Shown piece after piece: positions 1 to 8,377 of a stretch of 64,000 bases of DNA; position 1 is the first letter of the stretch, and each line of letters opens with the position of its first letter. The stretch comes from Methanoculleus sp. (GTDB taxonomy: Archaea > Halobacteriota > Methanomicrobia > Methanomicrobiales > Methanomicrobiaceae), in the NCBI GenBank assembly GCA_011045995.1, contig DSBQ01000056.1, forward strand, positions 24,761-88,760, in the 5' to 3' direction. The position numbers and the translations under genes are program-made. The notes beneath the pieces are model-generated. The model did no database searches. It was given only the letters and a program-made list of their open reading frames with translations, and was not told the DNA's origin.

Positions 1-417
1 CTGGAGTTTGAGCTGTTTGATCTTATCGATGAGTTCCCGCTCTTTCTCCGTGTTCATCACACGGGTCTGCTGGTCCATCTCGAGCTTTTCGATCTGTTTC
101 TGGAGTTCCTTGATACCACGGGCATTGTTGATTGCCCCGTGTTCCTTCTTAAAAACGTCAATCTCCTCGAAAAGGACGTTTGCCTTTTCATTGAAATCAT
201 TGCGTTCATCCTTCAGGCGCTGAACTTCTGCATTGCTCTGGTCCCGGAGATCTTTATTTTTCTGGGCTTCATCTACAAATTCCCGGGTCTGCCCATTGAG
301 CTGGTTTCTCTCACGTGCATAGGTGCTTGCAAGAGCGTTGAGCTCGTTTCTTTTGTTTTTATGCTGTTCAGAATCCGTGAGGATTTTTTTTCGTTTGTCG
401 ATCAATTCGTTCAACAT
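1..417 (-). CDS. Archaeal coiled-coil protein, COG1340-like (3' end outside window)
   Basis: The frame is open from ATG at 417 to the window edge, 139 codons, so the C-terminus is missing. The visible protein begins MLNELIDKRKK and is almost entirely charged heptad-like sequence rich in Lys, Glu, Gln, Arg and Asn, with no membrane segment or catalytic motif, which predicts a long parallel coiled coil. Similar all-coil proteins of methanogens fall in COG1340, whose role is unknown. I see no strong ribosome binding site. It follows ftsZ on the same strand after a 428-base gap, so cotranscription is uncertain. Family assignment rests on the coil pattern, not on a specific motif. Confidence 0.75.
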   Translation of the reverse strand, partial: MLNELIDKRKKILTDSEQHKNKRNELNALASTYARERNQLNGQTREFVDEAQKNKDLRDQSNAEVQRLKDERNDFNEKANVLFEEIDVFKKEHGAINNARGIKELQKQIEKLEMDQQTRVMNTEKERELIDKIKQLKLQ

Positions 418-845
418 GCTTTACCAATCCTTTGGGGGATAAGGAATCCTTTCATGCGCATTTACAGGCATACAGGCAATGAAGGGAGTACGTGAAATAA
501 CCAAAGCAGAAGAGTTCTGTCCAGACCCGGCGAGTCGGGAAGTGTTCGTCGTGCTGTTCGTAATGTTCAACCCCTGTACTGCGGGCTCTTCTTGGGAGCC
601 CACCTGTAGATCACAAAGATTCCACAGTAATTTCTATAATATTGCTATTACTCTGGCAATAAGTGTTTCGAACAAAAGTAGGGGTGAACAATGGCTGGAA
701 TTGAATGGCCGGTGATACCGGCCGCCCCTGAAAAATATTGGTGGGGTTTTTATCCGCTTATTGGCGGGGACATCGGGGGGATTTTGTGCTTCAGGGGATT
801 TTGGCGAATGATGTGGTGTATTGACGATGGAATGATACGGGGTTG
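418..845. other. Intergenic region with several inverted repeats, no gene recognised
   Basis: No convincing coding frame is present. Three inverted repeats are visible: GGGCTC/GAGCCC at 583-601, GGCCGGT/ACCGGCC at 703-719 with a 3-base loop, and CCCCTGAA (725-732) with TTCAGGGG (790-797). An AT-rich element around 630-642 (CTATAATATT) could act as a TATA box in either direction. The repeats near 703-797 could end the ftsZ transcript or belong to a small RNA; no T-run follows, so I do not call a terminator. Confidence 0.5.
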
Positions 846-2003
846 TTATCTGATGAAATCGATGAGGCCGCCGCTGGTCTGCTCCTGGGCATACTGGCGG
901 CCGGAGCTCCTCATCGCATTGTGGCCATAGGTGTGGCCTGACGGACGGGAGGCCGGTGCGGCAGAGGAGACTTCGTATCTCTGGCCAAGGATCTGTGCGC
1001 TCTTCACGCCGGTCATGATAGCCATGACGCGGACCTTGCCCTCGAATTCCTTATTCACCCGTGCGCCCCAGATGACATCTGCATGGGCGTCGAGTTCGTA
1101 AGTGAGGGAACTTGCAATCTCCTCAGCTTCTGAGAGCGTAAGGTCACTTCCTCCGGTGATGTGGATGAGACTGCCCGTTGCGCCGCGGTAGTCGATGTCG
1201 AGGAGGGGGTGGTTCAGGCACTCATGGACAACATTCTCTGCCTTGTTCTGCTGTTTGCTCTCTCCGACGAGCATCACCGCAACTCCACCCTTGCTCATGA
1301 TGGCACGCACGTCTGCATAGTCGATGTTGATGAGGGAAGGTTCGGTAATGGTCTCGGAGATGCCTTTGACCGTTTCGGCAATGAGCTGGTCCATGACGGA
1401 GAATGCCTGGCCGAGCGGCAGGTTGGGCACGAAGTTCATCAGGCGGTTGTTGTCGAGCACGATGACGGAATCAGCTGCGTTTGCAAGAGCTTCGAGGCCT
1501 TCTTCAGCCCTGAGAAGACGTGCTTTTTCAACCTGGAACGGATAGCTGACCATTCCTACGACAATGGCGCCCTGTTCCTTCGCGATCTGGGCGACGACAG
1601 GTGCCACACCGGTTCCTGTTCCTCCGCCCATGCCGGCAGTGACGAAGACGAGGTCTGCATCAGCGAGAAGTCCCTCGATGGTGGTCCGCGCCATCTCGGC
1701 TGCACGCTTGCCGACATCGGGGAATCCGCCTGCACCAAGTCCCTTTGTCAGGGATTTGCCGACGAGGACACGCTTATCCGCCTGGATCATCTCGAGGTGT
1801 TGCTTGTCGGTATTGACCGCGATGGTCTCTGCACCGTTTACCTTCATGTGGTAGAGACGGTTGACCGTGTTGTTGCCGGCACCTCCGCACCCGACAATGA
1901 CAATACGTGGCTGTCCGACGAAATCGTCGTCGCCGATTACATCTTTCTGCATCTGACGTTCCTGTTCAGAATGCCTCAAAGCTTCATTGATAATGGTCTG
2001 CAT
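846..2003 (-). CDS. ftsZ: Cell division protein FtsZ
   Basis: Tubulin-fold GTPase that polymerises into the division ring at midcell. The 385-residue product has the nucleotide-binding GCGGAGNN (residues 38-45), the tubulin signature GGGTGTG near residues 127-133 and the T7 loop NIDYADV that completes the GTPase site of the next subunit, so it looks catalytically intact. The variable C-terminal tail ends in GGLIDFIR, a short conserved peptide of the kind that binds membrane-tethering partners. ATG at 2003 is chosen over an upstream in-frame start because AGGAGG lies just before it at 2010-2015. It is the last gene of a three-gene unit with a 49-codon gene and a ribbon-helix-helix regulator. 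Confidence 0.97.
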   Translation of the reverse strand: MQTIINEALRHSEQERQMQKDVIGDDDFVGQPRIVIVGCGGAGNNTVNRLYHMKVNGAETIAVNTDKQHLEMIQADKRVLVGKSLTKGLGAGGFPDVGKRAAEMARTTIEGLLADADLVFVTAGMGGGTGTGVAPVVAQIAKEQGAIVVGMVSYPFQVEKARLLRAEEGLEALANAADSVIVLDNNRLMNFVPNLPLGQAFSVMDQLIAETVKGISETITEPSLINIDYADVRAIMSKGGVAVMLVGESKQQNKAENVVHECLNHPLLDIDYRGATGSLIHITGGSDLTLSEAEEIASSLTYELDAHADVIWGARVNKEFEGKVRVMAIMTGVKSAQILGQRYEVSSAAPASRPSGHTYGHNAMRSSGRQYAQEQTSGGLIDFIR

Positions 2004-2013
2004 CCAAATCCTC

Positions 2014-2163
2014 CTAAGGGTGGTAAATTTCTTCGTAGTTTCGGGGTACGGCATAAGAGTGGCAGTCGATGGACTGCAATAACTCGGAGACGTCTTGCAA
2101 GCCTCTGATGATCACATCTTCCCAGTAGGGACCATTGTAGTCTTCATACAACGCCGAATTCAT
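2014..2163 (-). CDS. Small acidic protein upstream of ftsZ
   Basis: A 49-residue frame beginning [11 protein letters not shown]. The ATG at 2163 is preceded by GGAGTGAAAGG, a good ribosome binding site, and the stop lies 10 bases before the ftsZ start, overlapping the ftsZ leader. The protein is acidic and aromatic, with no membrane segment or known motif; I do not recognise it. Position between the ribbon-helix-helix gene and ftsZ suggests translational coupling and possibly a division-related role, but that is inference from place alone. A longer in-frame extension upstream lacks a ribosome binding site and would overlap the preceding gene. Confidence 0.6.
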   Translation of the reverse strand: MNSALYEDYNGPYWEDVIIRGLQDVSELLQSIDCHSYAVPRNYEEIYHP

Positions 2164-2173
2164 CCTTTCACTC

Positions 2174-2371
2174 CTAAACCTCGAACGAGATCTGCTCGCT
2201 GTCTTTCTGTACGCGTCCGCTGTGTTTCTCAATGAGTTCCCTGACTGCGTGCCTCACCGCTTCAGATACTGTGGGGTATTCTCCGGCTTCCACGAATTTC
2301 TCGAGCATCGCGATCTGCTGAGTCGGCAACCGGATTGTAATACGTTCCATGGTTTTTGTAATGCGTCCCAT
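2174..2371 (-). CDS. Ribbon-helix-helix (CopG/MetJ/Arc-type) transcription regulator
   Basis: A 65-residue protein with the ribbon-helix-helix layout: a beta strand ERITIRLP that would sit in the DNA groove as a dimer, then two helices around QQIAMLEKFVEAG and TVSEAVRHAVRELIEKH. Such proteins bind short repeated sites as dimers or tetramers and often regulate their own operon. ATG at 2371 is preceded by GGTGG at 8 bases; ATG at 2350 (MERITIRLP) is an alternative that matches the usual family start. It is first in the ftsZ unit, and its leader holds nine GACA/TGTC elements, the obvious candidate binding sites. Confidence 0.85.
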   Translation of the reverse strand: MGRITKTMERITIRLPTQQIAMLEKFVEAGEYPTVSEAVRHAVRELIEKHSGRVQKDSEQISFEV

Positions 2372-2390
2372 GATTTGAACCACCGCGTAA

Positions 2391-2493
2391 GACATATGAC
2401 AGCTAATTGTCATTCAATTGTCGGACAAAGAGCACCTCTCTGACAGACTTCTTTTCAGACAAATAAGTGATGTCATGCGACATTATATATACT
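2391..2493 (-). promoter_or_regulatory. Promoter and GACA/TGTC element array of the ftsZ operon
   Basis: A TATA-like element (ATTATATATAC, 2482-2493) is followed in the minus direction by nine tetramers: GACA at 2391, 2398, 2424, 2442, 2458 and 2479, and TGTC at 2408, 2419 and 2471. Three form inverted repeats: ATGACA-N6-TGTCAT (2396-2413), TTGTC-G-GACAA (2418-2428) and ATGTC-N4-GACAT (2470-2483); the last abuts the TATA box. Occupancy would block transcription factor or polymerase access. The regulator encoded immediately downstream is the natural candidate ligand; this is inferred from layout. Confidence 0.6.
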
Positions 2494-2572
2494 TTGTGAA
2501 TTGGTTCCAAAAGCACTATGAAAATTGTTTTAACCGTATATAATCAATTAAAATTAGAATCAGGAAGAATAC

Positions 2573-3574
2573 ATGAGATTTTCAGGTATCAGGAAAGCCG
2601 TTCACGGGGGGATGGGGCATATAAGGTCAGGGTATGATGCACCCGGACTTTTGGATTTCAGTCAGAATTTAAACCCTTTTCCGCCGTCCTTTCCATGGAA
2701 TCCCGACAAATCTCTGGTTTATTTCTATCCTGATGATGGCTATCCCCGGCTGAAGCAGGAGATTGCGCGCATTGAAGGGTGCTCTCCCGATATGGTCTGC
2801 CTGGGAAACGGCTCTGTCGAGATCATGCGGACCTTCTGCCACACGGTGGTTGCCCCCGGAGAGAAAGTCGCAGTATTTCCCCCGACCTTCAGCGAATATG
2901 AGCTCTCGGTCAGAATTGCAGGGGGCGTTCCTGCCCCTGAATGCGAGGGGGCGGTGGCTGAATTCCTCTGTAATCCGAACAATCCGACAGGAGTCCTCCT
3001 TAGCCGGGATGAGGTTTTGCAGCGGCTCTTCACCGCGGAAGAAGGGGGACGCATTCTCTTTGTGGATGAGGCATTCATAGATCTGTCCGACCCTGTCCAG
3101 AGTGTGATTGACCATCGTTCTGCATTCCTCTTCGTCCTGCGATCGCTTACCAAGGCTTATGCCGTTCCGGGGCTGCGGTTCGGGTACGGGATCGGTGACC
3201 CGACTCTGGTGCAGGCGATGGAGGCCGTACGCCCCCCGTGGACCGTCAACGCCTTTGCCGAACAGTATGCCCTTGAGGCGCTCGCCAACCGGCATCAGCT
3301 CGTCGCTTCCCGGAACGTCATAATTACTGAGCGGGAATGGCTCGGGGCGCAGTTTGATGCCCTTGGCATCTCTTATGCACCCTCATCGGTGAATTATCTC
3401 CTCCTTGAAACCGGCGCGGTTCCTGCAGCAGAGGTGAAGGAACGCCTGATCAAAGAGTCCATTCTTGTCCGGGACTGCACATCCTTCGGCCTTCCCTTTT
3501 CCATACGGGTGGCCGTCCGCGGGCATGAGGAGAATGCTCGCCTTGTGGAGGTGCTTGGCAGGTGCATGCATTAA
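2573..3574 (+). CDS. cobD: L-threonine-O-3-phosphate decarboxylase CobD-like (PLP aminotransferase fold)
   Basis: Fold-type I PLP enzyme of 333 residues. It has CNPNNPTG (133-140), DEAFIDL (165-171) and the Schiff-base lysine in SLTKAYAVPG (K194), as in both histidinol-phosphate aminotransferases and CobD. The N-terminus HGGMGHIRSG and the SQNLNPFPPS segment match the CobD side of the family, and the partner gene cobY argues for making (R)-1-aminopropan-2-ol phosphate for the cobalamin nucleotide loop. ATG at 2573 follows AGGAAG at 2562-2567. Two TATA-like elements (about 2482-2493 and 2536-2544) lie upstream. It overlaps cobY by 13 bases, so the two are translationally coupled. A HisC role is the alternative. 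Confidence 0.85.
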   Translation: MRFSGIRKAVHGGMGHIRSGYDAPGLLDFSQNLNPFPPSFPWNPDKSLVYFYPDDGYPRLKQEIARIEGCSPDMVCLGNGSVEIMRTFCHTVVAPGEKVAVFPPTFSEYELSVRIAGGVPAPECEGAVAEFLCNPNNPTGVLLSRDEVLQRLFTAEEGGRILFVDEAFIDLSDPVQSVIDHRSAFLFVLRSLTKAYAVPGLRFGYGIGDPTLVQAMEAVRPPWTVNAFAEQYALEALANRHQLVASRNVIITEREWLGAQFDALGISYAPSSVNYLLLETGAVPAAEVKERLIKESILVRDCTSFGLPFSIRVAVRGHEENARLVEVLGRCMH

Positions 3575-4164
3575 TCGTGGCGGGGGGCGCGGGTTCACGC
3601 CTTGGGATGGGGGAAAAACCCCTTGTCCGGATCTGTGGAAAGCCCCTGATATCACACGTGACCGATGCATTCACCAGGTCTGGTGCGGAGATCACGGTTA
3701 TCACCTCCCCGCGGGTGCCGTATACGGCGAACTGGTGCCGGGCGTGTGGTTTTTCCCTTTTCAGGGGGGACGGCAAGGGATATGTCGAGGATATTCTGGA
3801 GTGTGCAGCGTGCCTCGAACTGGAGGAGCCGTTTTTTACCTGTGTTGCCGACCTCCCCGGCATTTCCGTAGATTTTCTTGAAAGAGTGGAAGAGACCTAC
3901 CGGACGTCCGGCAGAACGGCCTGTTCGGTCTGGGTGCCGTCTGCAGCCTTTGACCGTGCCGGCACCCGTCCCGGGTACTGCATGGAGGTGTCAGGCATCC
4001 GGGCGAGCCCTTCAGGCCTCAACATTCTTCACGGGGCATACCTCGGGCAGGATCAGGATGAGGTGCAGGTGATTATCGATGATGAGCGCCTTGCATTGAA
4101 TATCAATACCCGGGAGGATCTCATCGCGGCCGAACGGTTCCTCTGCCCACATGGTGATGGGTGA
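3562..4164 (+). CDS. cobY: GTP:adenosylcobinamide-phosphate guanylyltransferase CobY
   Basis: Archaeal nucleotidyltransferase that activates adenosylcobinamide phosphate with GTP, replacing bacterial CobU. The 200-residue product opens HALIVAGGAGSRLGMGEKPLV, the glycine-rich nucleotide-binding loop with the conserved Arg and Lys of the family, and has CVADLPG in the middle, where an Asp binds the metal. It starts at GTG (3562) inside the end of cobD, with GGAGG 10 bases upstream. Length and the pairing with cobD are as expected for methanogens. Confidence 0.88.
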   Translation: MHALIVAGGAGSRLGMGEKPLVRICGKPLISHVTDAFTRSGAEITVITSPRVPYTANWCRACGFSLFRGDGKGYVEDILECAACLELEEPFFTCVADLPGISVDFLERVEETYRTSGRTACSVWVPSAAFDRAGTRPGYCMEVSGIRASPSGLNILHGAYLGQDQDEVQVIIDDERLALNINTREDLIAAERFLCPHGDG

Positions 4165-4239
4165 ACAGAAATAGTCGTACAGAAATATCCCCGACATATA
4201 CTGACAAATTTTTCACCCCGGAAGGCCTACAGTAGGTCA

Positions 4240-5475
4240 ATGGAGTATGCGCGGGAGATAGAGCTTGAAGGGCACATCATCGATTCCGGTATCATGACGA
4301 GAGTCTTTGATGCGGTGATGGATATGGGCGGTACCTTTGAGATCACAACGTTCGATGTCGGCAAGAAGAAGCAGGATACGAGTTACGCCCGTTTGATCAT
4401 CAGCGCCCCGGAAGAGGAGCTCCTCGAACAGATACTTAGTGTGCTGCACCGCCTCGGCGCACGCCAGACGCAGATGGAGGATGTCCGCCTTGCAGAGGCA
4501 GAGGGTGACAGGATCGTCCCGAAGGGCTTCTATTCAACGACGAACCACCCCACGTTGGTCAAATATGACGGGGAATGGCTGGAGGTCGAAGCAATCGAAA
4601 TGGACTGCCTGATTGTCATCGACCAGGAGGAGGGGCGGGCACTCTGCACGCCGATGTCGAAACTGAAGAAGGGGAGCCCGGTCGTCCTCGGGGAAACGGG
4701 GGTGCGGGTCATTCCTCCTGAACGTCCACGTAAGGTGAGCACCTTCGAGTTCATGCACGGAACGGTCTCCTCGGAGCGCCCAAGCGAGACGGTGATTGCA
4801 AAAATTGCTCTCGAGATGCATGAACTGAAGAAGCGCGGAGGTAAGATCGGGATCGTCGGCGGGCCTGCCATCATTCATACCCGTGCCGCACCAGCCCTTG
4901 CAGAGATAATCCGCGAAGGGTATGTGGACGCCCTCTTCGCCGGCAACGCCCTTGCGACCCATGATATCGAATACAACCTCTTCGGCACATCACTCGGGAT
5001 GAACCTGGATACGGGAACGCTTGCCCGCGGAGGGCACAAAAACCACATATATGCAATATCTGAGGTCATCCGCGCCGGCTCCATCAAAGATGCCGTTGAG
5101 AAGGGCGTCATCCAGGAAGGCATCATGTACGAGTGCATGAGAAAGGGGGTCCCCTTTGTCCTTGCCGGCTCCATCAGGGATGACGGGCCGCTTCCGGATG
5201 TGATCACCGATGCGATGGAGGCACAGGATATGATGCGATACCACCTGAAAAACCTCGATATGGTCATAATGATCGGCACCCTGCTGCACTCGGTGGCCGT
5301 CGGCAACTGTCTGCCGTCTTATGTGAAGACCATCTGCGTGGACATCAATCCCGCCTCTGTCACAAAACTCATGGACCGGGGGACGATGCAGGCGATAGGG
5401 GTGGTCAGCGATGCAGGGACCTTCCTCCCGCTCCTCGCAAAACAACTGAAAAATCTGCGTGAATTTGAAGTGTAA
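4240..5475 (+). CDS. TIGR00300 family protein, archaeal ornithine cyclodeaminase type (LOR/SDH domain)
   Basis: A 411-residue protein with an N-terminal LOR/SDH-conserved region (about 1-100) and a C-terminal Rossmann-like domain containing GGKIGIVGGPAIIHT near residue 200 and FAGNALATHDIEYNLFG. The family is COG1915/TIGR00300; a Methanococcus member has been shown to convert ornithine to proline as a cyclodeaminase unrelated to the mu-crystallin type, and related domains occur in cyanobacterial arginine-degrading enzymes. It would give this methanogen a proline route from ornithine. ATG at 4240 follows TAGGTCA. It is not tightly linked to its neighbours. Substrate is by family only. Confidence 0.82.
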   Translation: MEYAREIELEGHIIDSGIMTRVFDAVMDMGGTFEITTFDVGKKKQDTSYARLIISAPEEELLEQILSVLHRLGARQTQMEDVRLAEAEGDRIVPKGFYSTTNHPTLVKYDGEWLEVEAIEMDCLIVIDQEEGRALCTPMSKLKKGSPVVLGETGVRVIPPERPRKVSTFEFMHGTVSSERPSETVIAKIALEMHELKKRGGKIGIVGGPAIIHTRAAPALAEIIREGYVDALFAGNALATHDIEYNLFGTSLGMNLDTGTLARGGHKNHIYAISEVIRAGSIKDAVEKGVIQEGIMYECMRKGVPFVLAGSIRDDGPLPDVITDAMEAQDMMRYHLKNLDMVIMIGTLLHSVAVGNCLPSYVKTICVDINPASVTKLMDRGTMQAIGVVSDAGTFLPLLAKQLKNLREFEV

Positions 5476-5496
5476 GGGGGACCTCACCCCCCTGCA

Positions 5497-6483
5497 TCAG
5501 CGGGTCAGTGGCATACACCACGGCTCTTCATAGGTTAGCACATGTTCCCACTCGTTTTTGCATGTGCATGACGTATCCATCAGAGCCTTGAGTATCTCCC
5601 GATCTCCGGACAGGGAGTATTCGGTGATTCCCCTGACAAACTCCCGGTCGCATGAGCCGCAGTTGTGCGGACCGCGGATCTTTCCTCCCCCGACGGGGTC
5701 CGACTGTACGAAAGAGTCGGCTGAAAGGAGAATATCGATGGCGCTCCAGAGATAGGGCGGGCGGTAAGCCCCCTGTTTCCAGTACCGCTCCACTTCCGTC
5801 CTGCGCTGAACCGTGCAGAGGTTCATCGAGATCATATCGGAGTAGGGGCCTGCCTCGGCAATCGAGCGTTTCATATCCTCAACCGCTTCACGTTCGGTGA
5901 GAAAGAGCGGTTTTAGCATCAGGTAGGTCTTGACTCCCGCCCCCGCCTGCCGGGCGTTGTGCGCCGCATCGATGAAGTCGGCAAAGGTGTGGCCCTTGTC
6001 GATGCACTTCTCGCGAATGAAGTCATTCGTTGTCTCCAGTCCCATTGCCACATAGAGGGCCGAGGTGCCGCACCCGTCATCGATCCCCTCCCTAAAGGAG
6101 GAAACGGCACCCGGGTGGACGAATTCCGTCCGGCTCTCGGCAACAATGGCCCTCCCCCGGAATGCCTCTGCAATAGCCTTACGTGCCTCATGCGGCACCT
6201 CATCCTCGTCGAAGAACGATCCTGAAGTAAATATTTTGATCATCCTGAATGACTCCGGGGGGTAATGCGCCATCAGCCATGCCAGCTGGGAAAGGAGTGC
6301 ACGGATTTTATCGCTGCGATCCGTAATCCGGGTGCGCTCAAAACGATAGCCGCACATCCTGCACCGGTTCCATGTGCATCCGGTGGTATGGAAGATAACG
6401 GTCAGGCAGGGGATCACCTCACCATCATAGAGCTCGGTCCCCGTCCAGCATGCGAGAGGTTTTTGTGTAGAGTCAGAGATCAT
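5497..6483 (-). CDS. Archaeosine biosynthesis radical SAM protein RaSEA
   Basis: Radical SAM subunit (archaeosine synthase beta, TIGR01210-like) that cooperates with ArcS to turn a lysine-modified preQ0 base in the tRNA D-loop into archaeosine. The iron-sulfur cysteines are C36, C41 and C44 in GCTWNRCRMCGY, a CX4CX2C spacing typical of this family rather than the standard CX3CX2C. Further Cys clusters near the C-terminus (HNCGSCDREF, SCTCKNEWE) fit the family. The 328-residue length is normal. It is divergently placed from the surface protein gene, with only a short gap. Confidence 0.87.
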   Translation of the reverse strand: MISDSTQKPLACWTGTELYDGEVIPCLTVIFHTTGCTWNRCRMCGYRFERTRITDRSDKIRALLSQLAWLMAHYPPESFRMIKIFTSGSFFDEDEVPHEARKAIAEAFRGRAIVAESRTEFVHPGAVSSFREGIDDGCGTSALYVAMGLETTNDFIREKCIDKGHTFADFIDAAHNARQAGAGVKTYLMLKPLFLTEREAVEDMKRSIAEAGPYSDMISMNLCTVQRRTEVERYWKQGAYRPPYLWSAIDILLSADSFVQSDPVGGGKIRGPHNCGSCDREFVRGITEYSLSGDREILKALMDTSCTCKNEWEHVLTYEEPWCMPLTR

Positions 6484-6510
6484 TAGTGTAGTATGATTGA
6501 ACGTTGGAAT

Positions 6511-7635
6511 ATGAAAAAGATCGTGTGCGTGACGGTGCTGCTCATGGTATGCGTCGGCACTGCAGCAGCCTATGAAATAAAGTGTGACTGCCCGAAGGAG
6601 GTCTATCGCGGACAGGTCATTGAGATTCAGGGAACCAGCACGCTCCCTCCCGGGTACAGCACCTGGCTGACCCTCTACGAGGTACAGCCGCTGGCGCGAC
6701 AGCTCGGGCAGGTAACCATCGTCATTCAGCAGGGCGGCGTGTGGAGAGTGGAGATCCCGACGGCAGGTCTCGAGGGAGGGACCTACAAGTTTGAAATTTA
6801 TGAGGATACCATGAACTATCCCTACAGTTCGTCCTCAAATTCTCTCGTCCTCTTCAAGATCATCGACCGGTCGGGTGAAATTGCCCTGTCCTCGCCCTCC
6901 ACCCAGGAGTACCGGGGGTATGTTGATGTATCCGGCAGGGTGACGACCGAAGAAGCGCCGCCGGGACTCCGGTTCGTCGCAATGAATGCGAGCGGGGATG
7001 CCTTCTACGGTCCTTTGTATATCAGGACCGATGAGAAAGGGTATTTCTCGCACTCTGTCCCCGTCGATGGTCCCGGCAGGTATTACATCCGGTTTTCGGA
7101 CTTTGCGAACGGAGAGGAACGGTATATCACCCAGGTGACGTTCGTTCTCGAGGCAGCGGCTGTCACCCCGACGCCGCAGGCGACGGTGGTGGCGCCGACA
7201 TCCAGTCCGGATACGGGAACGAAGGTCTCTGCAAGTGCACAGGCCTCCCGCGACACCCCTGCCTACTTCGAGATCGATACAAAACCCGGTGTTCTGACGG
7301 TCACGTCATCAACCGGTATTGACTGGAGGCTCTATTACATCGATGAGAGCGGGGCCATGGTAAAGGTGGATGAAGCCGGAAGCGTGACAGCAGAAACCTT
7401 CTCCATCGCAACGGCAGGTGGCATGGTCTACCTGAAGGCACAAACGGTGTCGGGCGACGATGCGGGGGTCATTACGGTGACAGCCGCAAATGCAGACTCA
7501 ATATCCGCGTCTTCCGGGGCTGCGGTGCATTTCAATGACCCGATCCCCGGTGGCGCGGCCGAGGAGACTCCGGTGCCGGTATGCATTCCTCTTATAGCTC
7601 TTATTGCCCTCGGATATCTTGTCTATAGGAAATAA
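6511..7635 (+). CDS. Secreted, membrane-anchored surface protein with Ig-like domains (function unknown)
   Basis: The product starts MKKIVCVTVLLMVCVG and has a signal peptide ending near AAAYEI (about residue 20), two or more beta-rich Ig-like segments (about 25-220), a Thr/Pro-rich linker TPTPQATVVAPTSSPD near 225-240 that would span an S-layer, another beta region, and a C-terminal membrane segment IPLIALIALGYLVYRK. That layout is typical of exported cell-envelope proteins of Methanomicrobiales. An ATG six codons upstream (6493) is possible, but 6511 places the basic residues directly before the hydrophobic core. No enzymatic motif is visible. Confidence 0.8.
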   Translation: MKKIVCVTVLLMVCVGTAAAYEIKCDCPKEVYRGQVIEIQGTSTLPPGYSTWLTLYEVQPLARQLGQVTIVIQQGGVWRVEIPTAGLEGGTYKFEIYEDTMNYPYSSSSNSLVLFKIIDRSGEIALSSPSTQEYRGYVDVSGRVTTEEAPPGLRFVAMNASGDAFYGPLYIRTDEKGYFSHSVPVDGPGRYYIRFSDFANGEERYITQVTFVLEAAAVTPTPQATVVAPTSSPDTGTKVSASAQASRDTPAYFEIDTKPGVLTVTSSTGIDWRLYYIDESGAMVKVDEAGSVTAETFSIATAGGMVYLKAQTVSGDDAGVITVTAANADSISASSGAAVHFNDPIPGGAAEETPVPVCIPLIALIALGYLVYRK

Positions 7636-7674
7636 CACCACTTTTTTAACCAGAAACAGCAAAGTACGTAACGA

Positions 7675-7759
7675 GCCGGGATAGTCTAGTCTGGGAAGGC
7701 GGTGGCCTTGAAAGCCACTGGTGCTTGGCACCTCAGGAGTTCAAATCTCCTTCCCGGCG
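7675..7759 (+). tRNA. tRNA-Ser(UGA)
   Basis: Acceptor stem GCCGGGA (7675-7681) pairs with TCCCGGC (7752-7758), discriminator G7759, no encoded CCA. The anticodon loop CTTGAAA carries TGA between GTGGC and GCCAC, a long variable arm (TGGTGCTTGGCACCT region) marks a class II serine tRNA, and the T arm is AGGAG/CTCCT around TTCAAAT. No intron. A TATA-like CTTTTTTAAC (7641-7650) lies about 28 bases upstream of the first base. Confidence 0.97.
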
Positions 7760-7811
7760 TCAAATTCAATTTTCCCTGCACCCATCCACAGGGGCGGGGA
7801 GGGACCAGAAC

Positions 7812-8036
7812 ATGTGCATCGCAGTACCGGCAGAAGTGCTCGAAATTAAAGAAGGCAATATAGGCGTGGTTGATTACGGCGATCTCCGGCAGGAGGTCAG
7901 ACTCGATCTCGTCGATGTTGAGGTTGGAGAATTCGTCCTTGTCCACGTGGGGTTTGCCATTCAGAAACTCTCCCGTGAAGAGGCGCTTGAAACGAGAAAG
8001 ATCTTCGCTGTAGTCTATGCGGCGATGGAGGAATAA
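7812..8036 (+). CDS. hypC: Hydrogenase maturation chaperone HypC
   Basis: A 74-residue protein with the invariant N-terminal MCIAVP; Cys2 carries the iron-cyanide intermediate and contacts HypD during assembly of the NiFe active site. The central beta-barrel segment VVDYGDLRQEVRLDLVD and EFVLVHVGFAIQKL are as in the family. ATG at 7812 follows GGGAGGGACC. It begins an operon with hypA and hypE: the hypC stop overlaps the hypA start. The methanogen needs these for its NiFe hydrogenases. Confidence 0.95.
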   Translation: MCIAVPAEVLEIKEGNIGVVDYGDLRQEVRLDLVDVEVGEFVLVHVGFAIQKLSREEALETRKIFAVVYAAMEE

Positions 8037-8377
8037 TGCACGAGTTTACTGTTGCATATGATATTTATGCGACGGCAAAGCGTGCTGCGGCCGATAACGG
8101 GGCCACCCTGGTAAAGGTAGTCCATGTCGATGTTGGGGAGATCAGTATGATCAACCCCGAACAGGTCGAATTTCTTTTTGGAGCCCTCTGTGAAGAGGAC
8201 CCATTGTTCAAAGGTGCAAAACTCCAGGCAAAAACCGTTCCCGTCCGCTCCGTCTGCAGGTGCGGATATACCGGTTCTGAAAAGTATGTCTGCCCCGGGT
8301 GTGGCAATATGCCGGAAATCGTGGAGGGGCGGGAGATACTTGTGACCAATATCGAAATCGAAGTTGATGACGAATGA
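8036..8377 (+). CDS. hypA: Hydrogenase nickel insertion protein HypA
   Basis: A 113-residue zinc and nickel protein that delivers nickel to hydrogenase. The N-terminal MHE motif (His2 binds nickel) is present. The zinc site is formed by C74 and C76 (VCRCGY) and C86 and C89 (CPGCG); the first pair is spaced CxC rather than CxxC. It overlaps hypC by one base and hypE by four, so the three are translated as one unit. HypB, HypD and HypF are not in this window. Confidence 0.94.
   Translation: MHEFTVAYDIYATAKRAAADNGATLVKVVHVDVGEISMINPEQVEFLFGALCEEDPLFKGAKLQAKTVPVRSVCRCGYTGSEKYVCPGCGNMPEIVEGREILVTNIEIEVDDE

Noticed and set aside
421..603. 60-codon minus frame upstream of the coiled-coil gene
   Set aside because: Starts at GTG with no ribosome binding site, spans a hairpin and shows no protein-like pattern.
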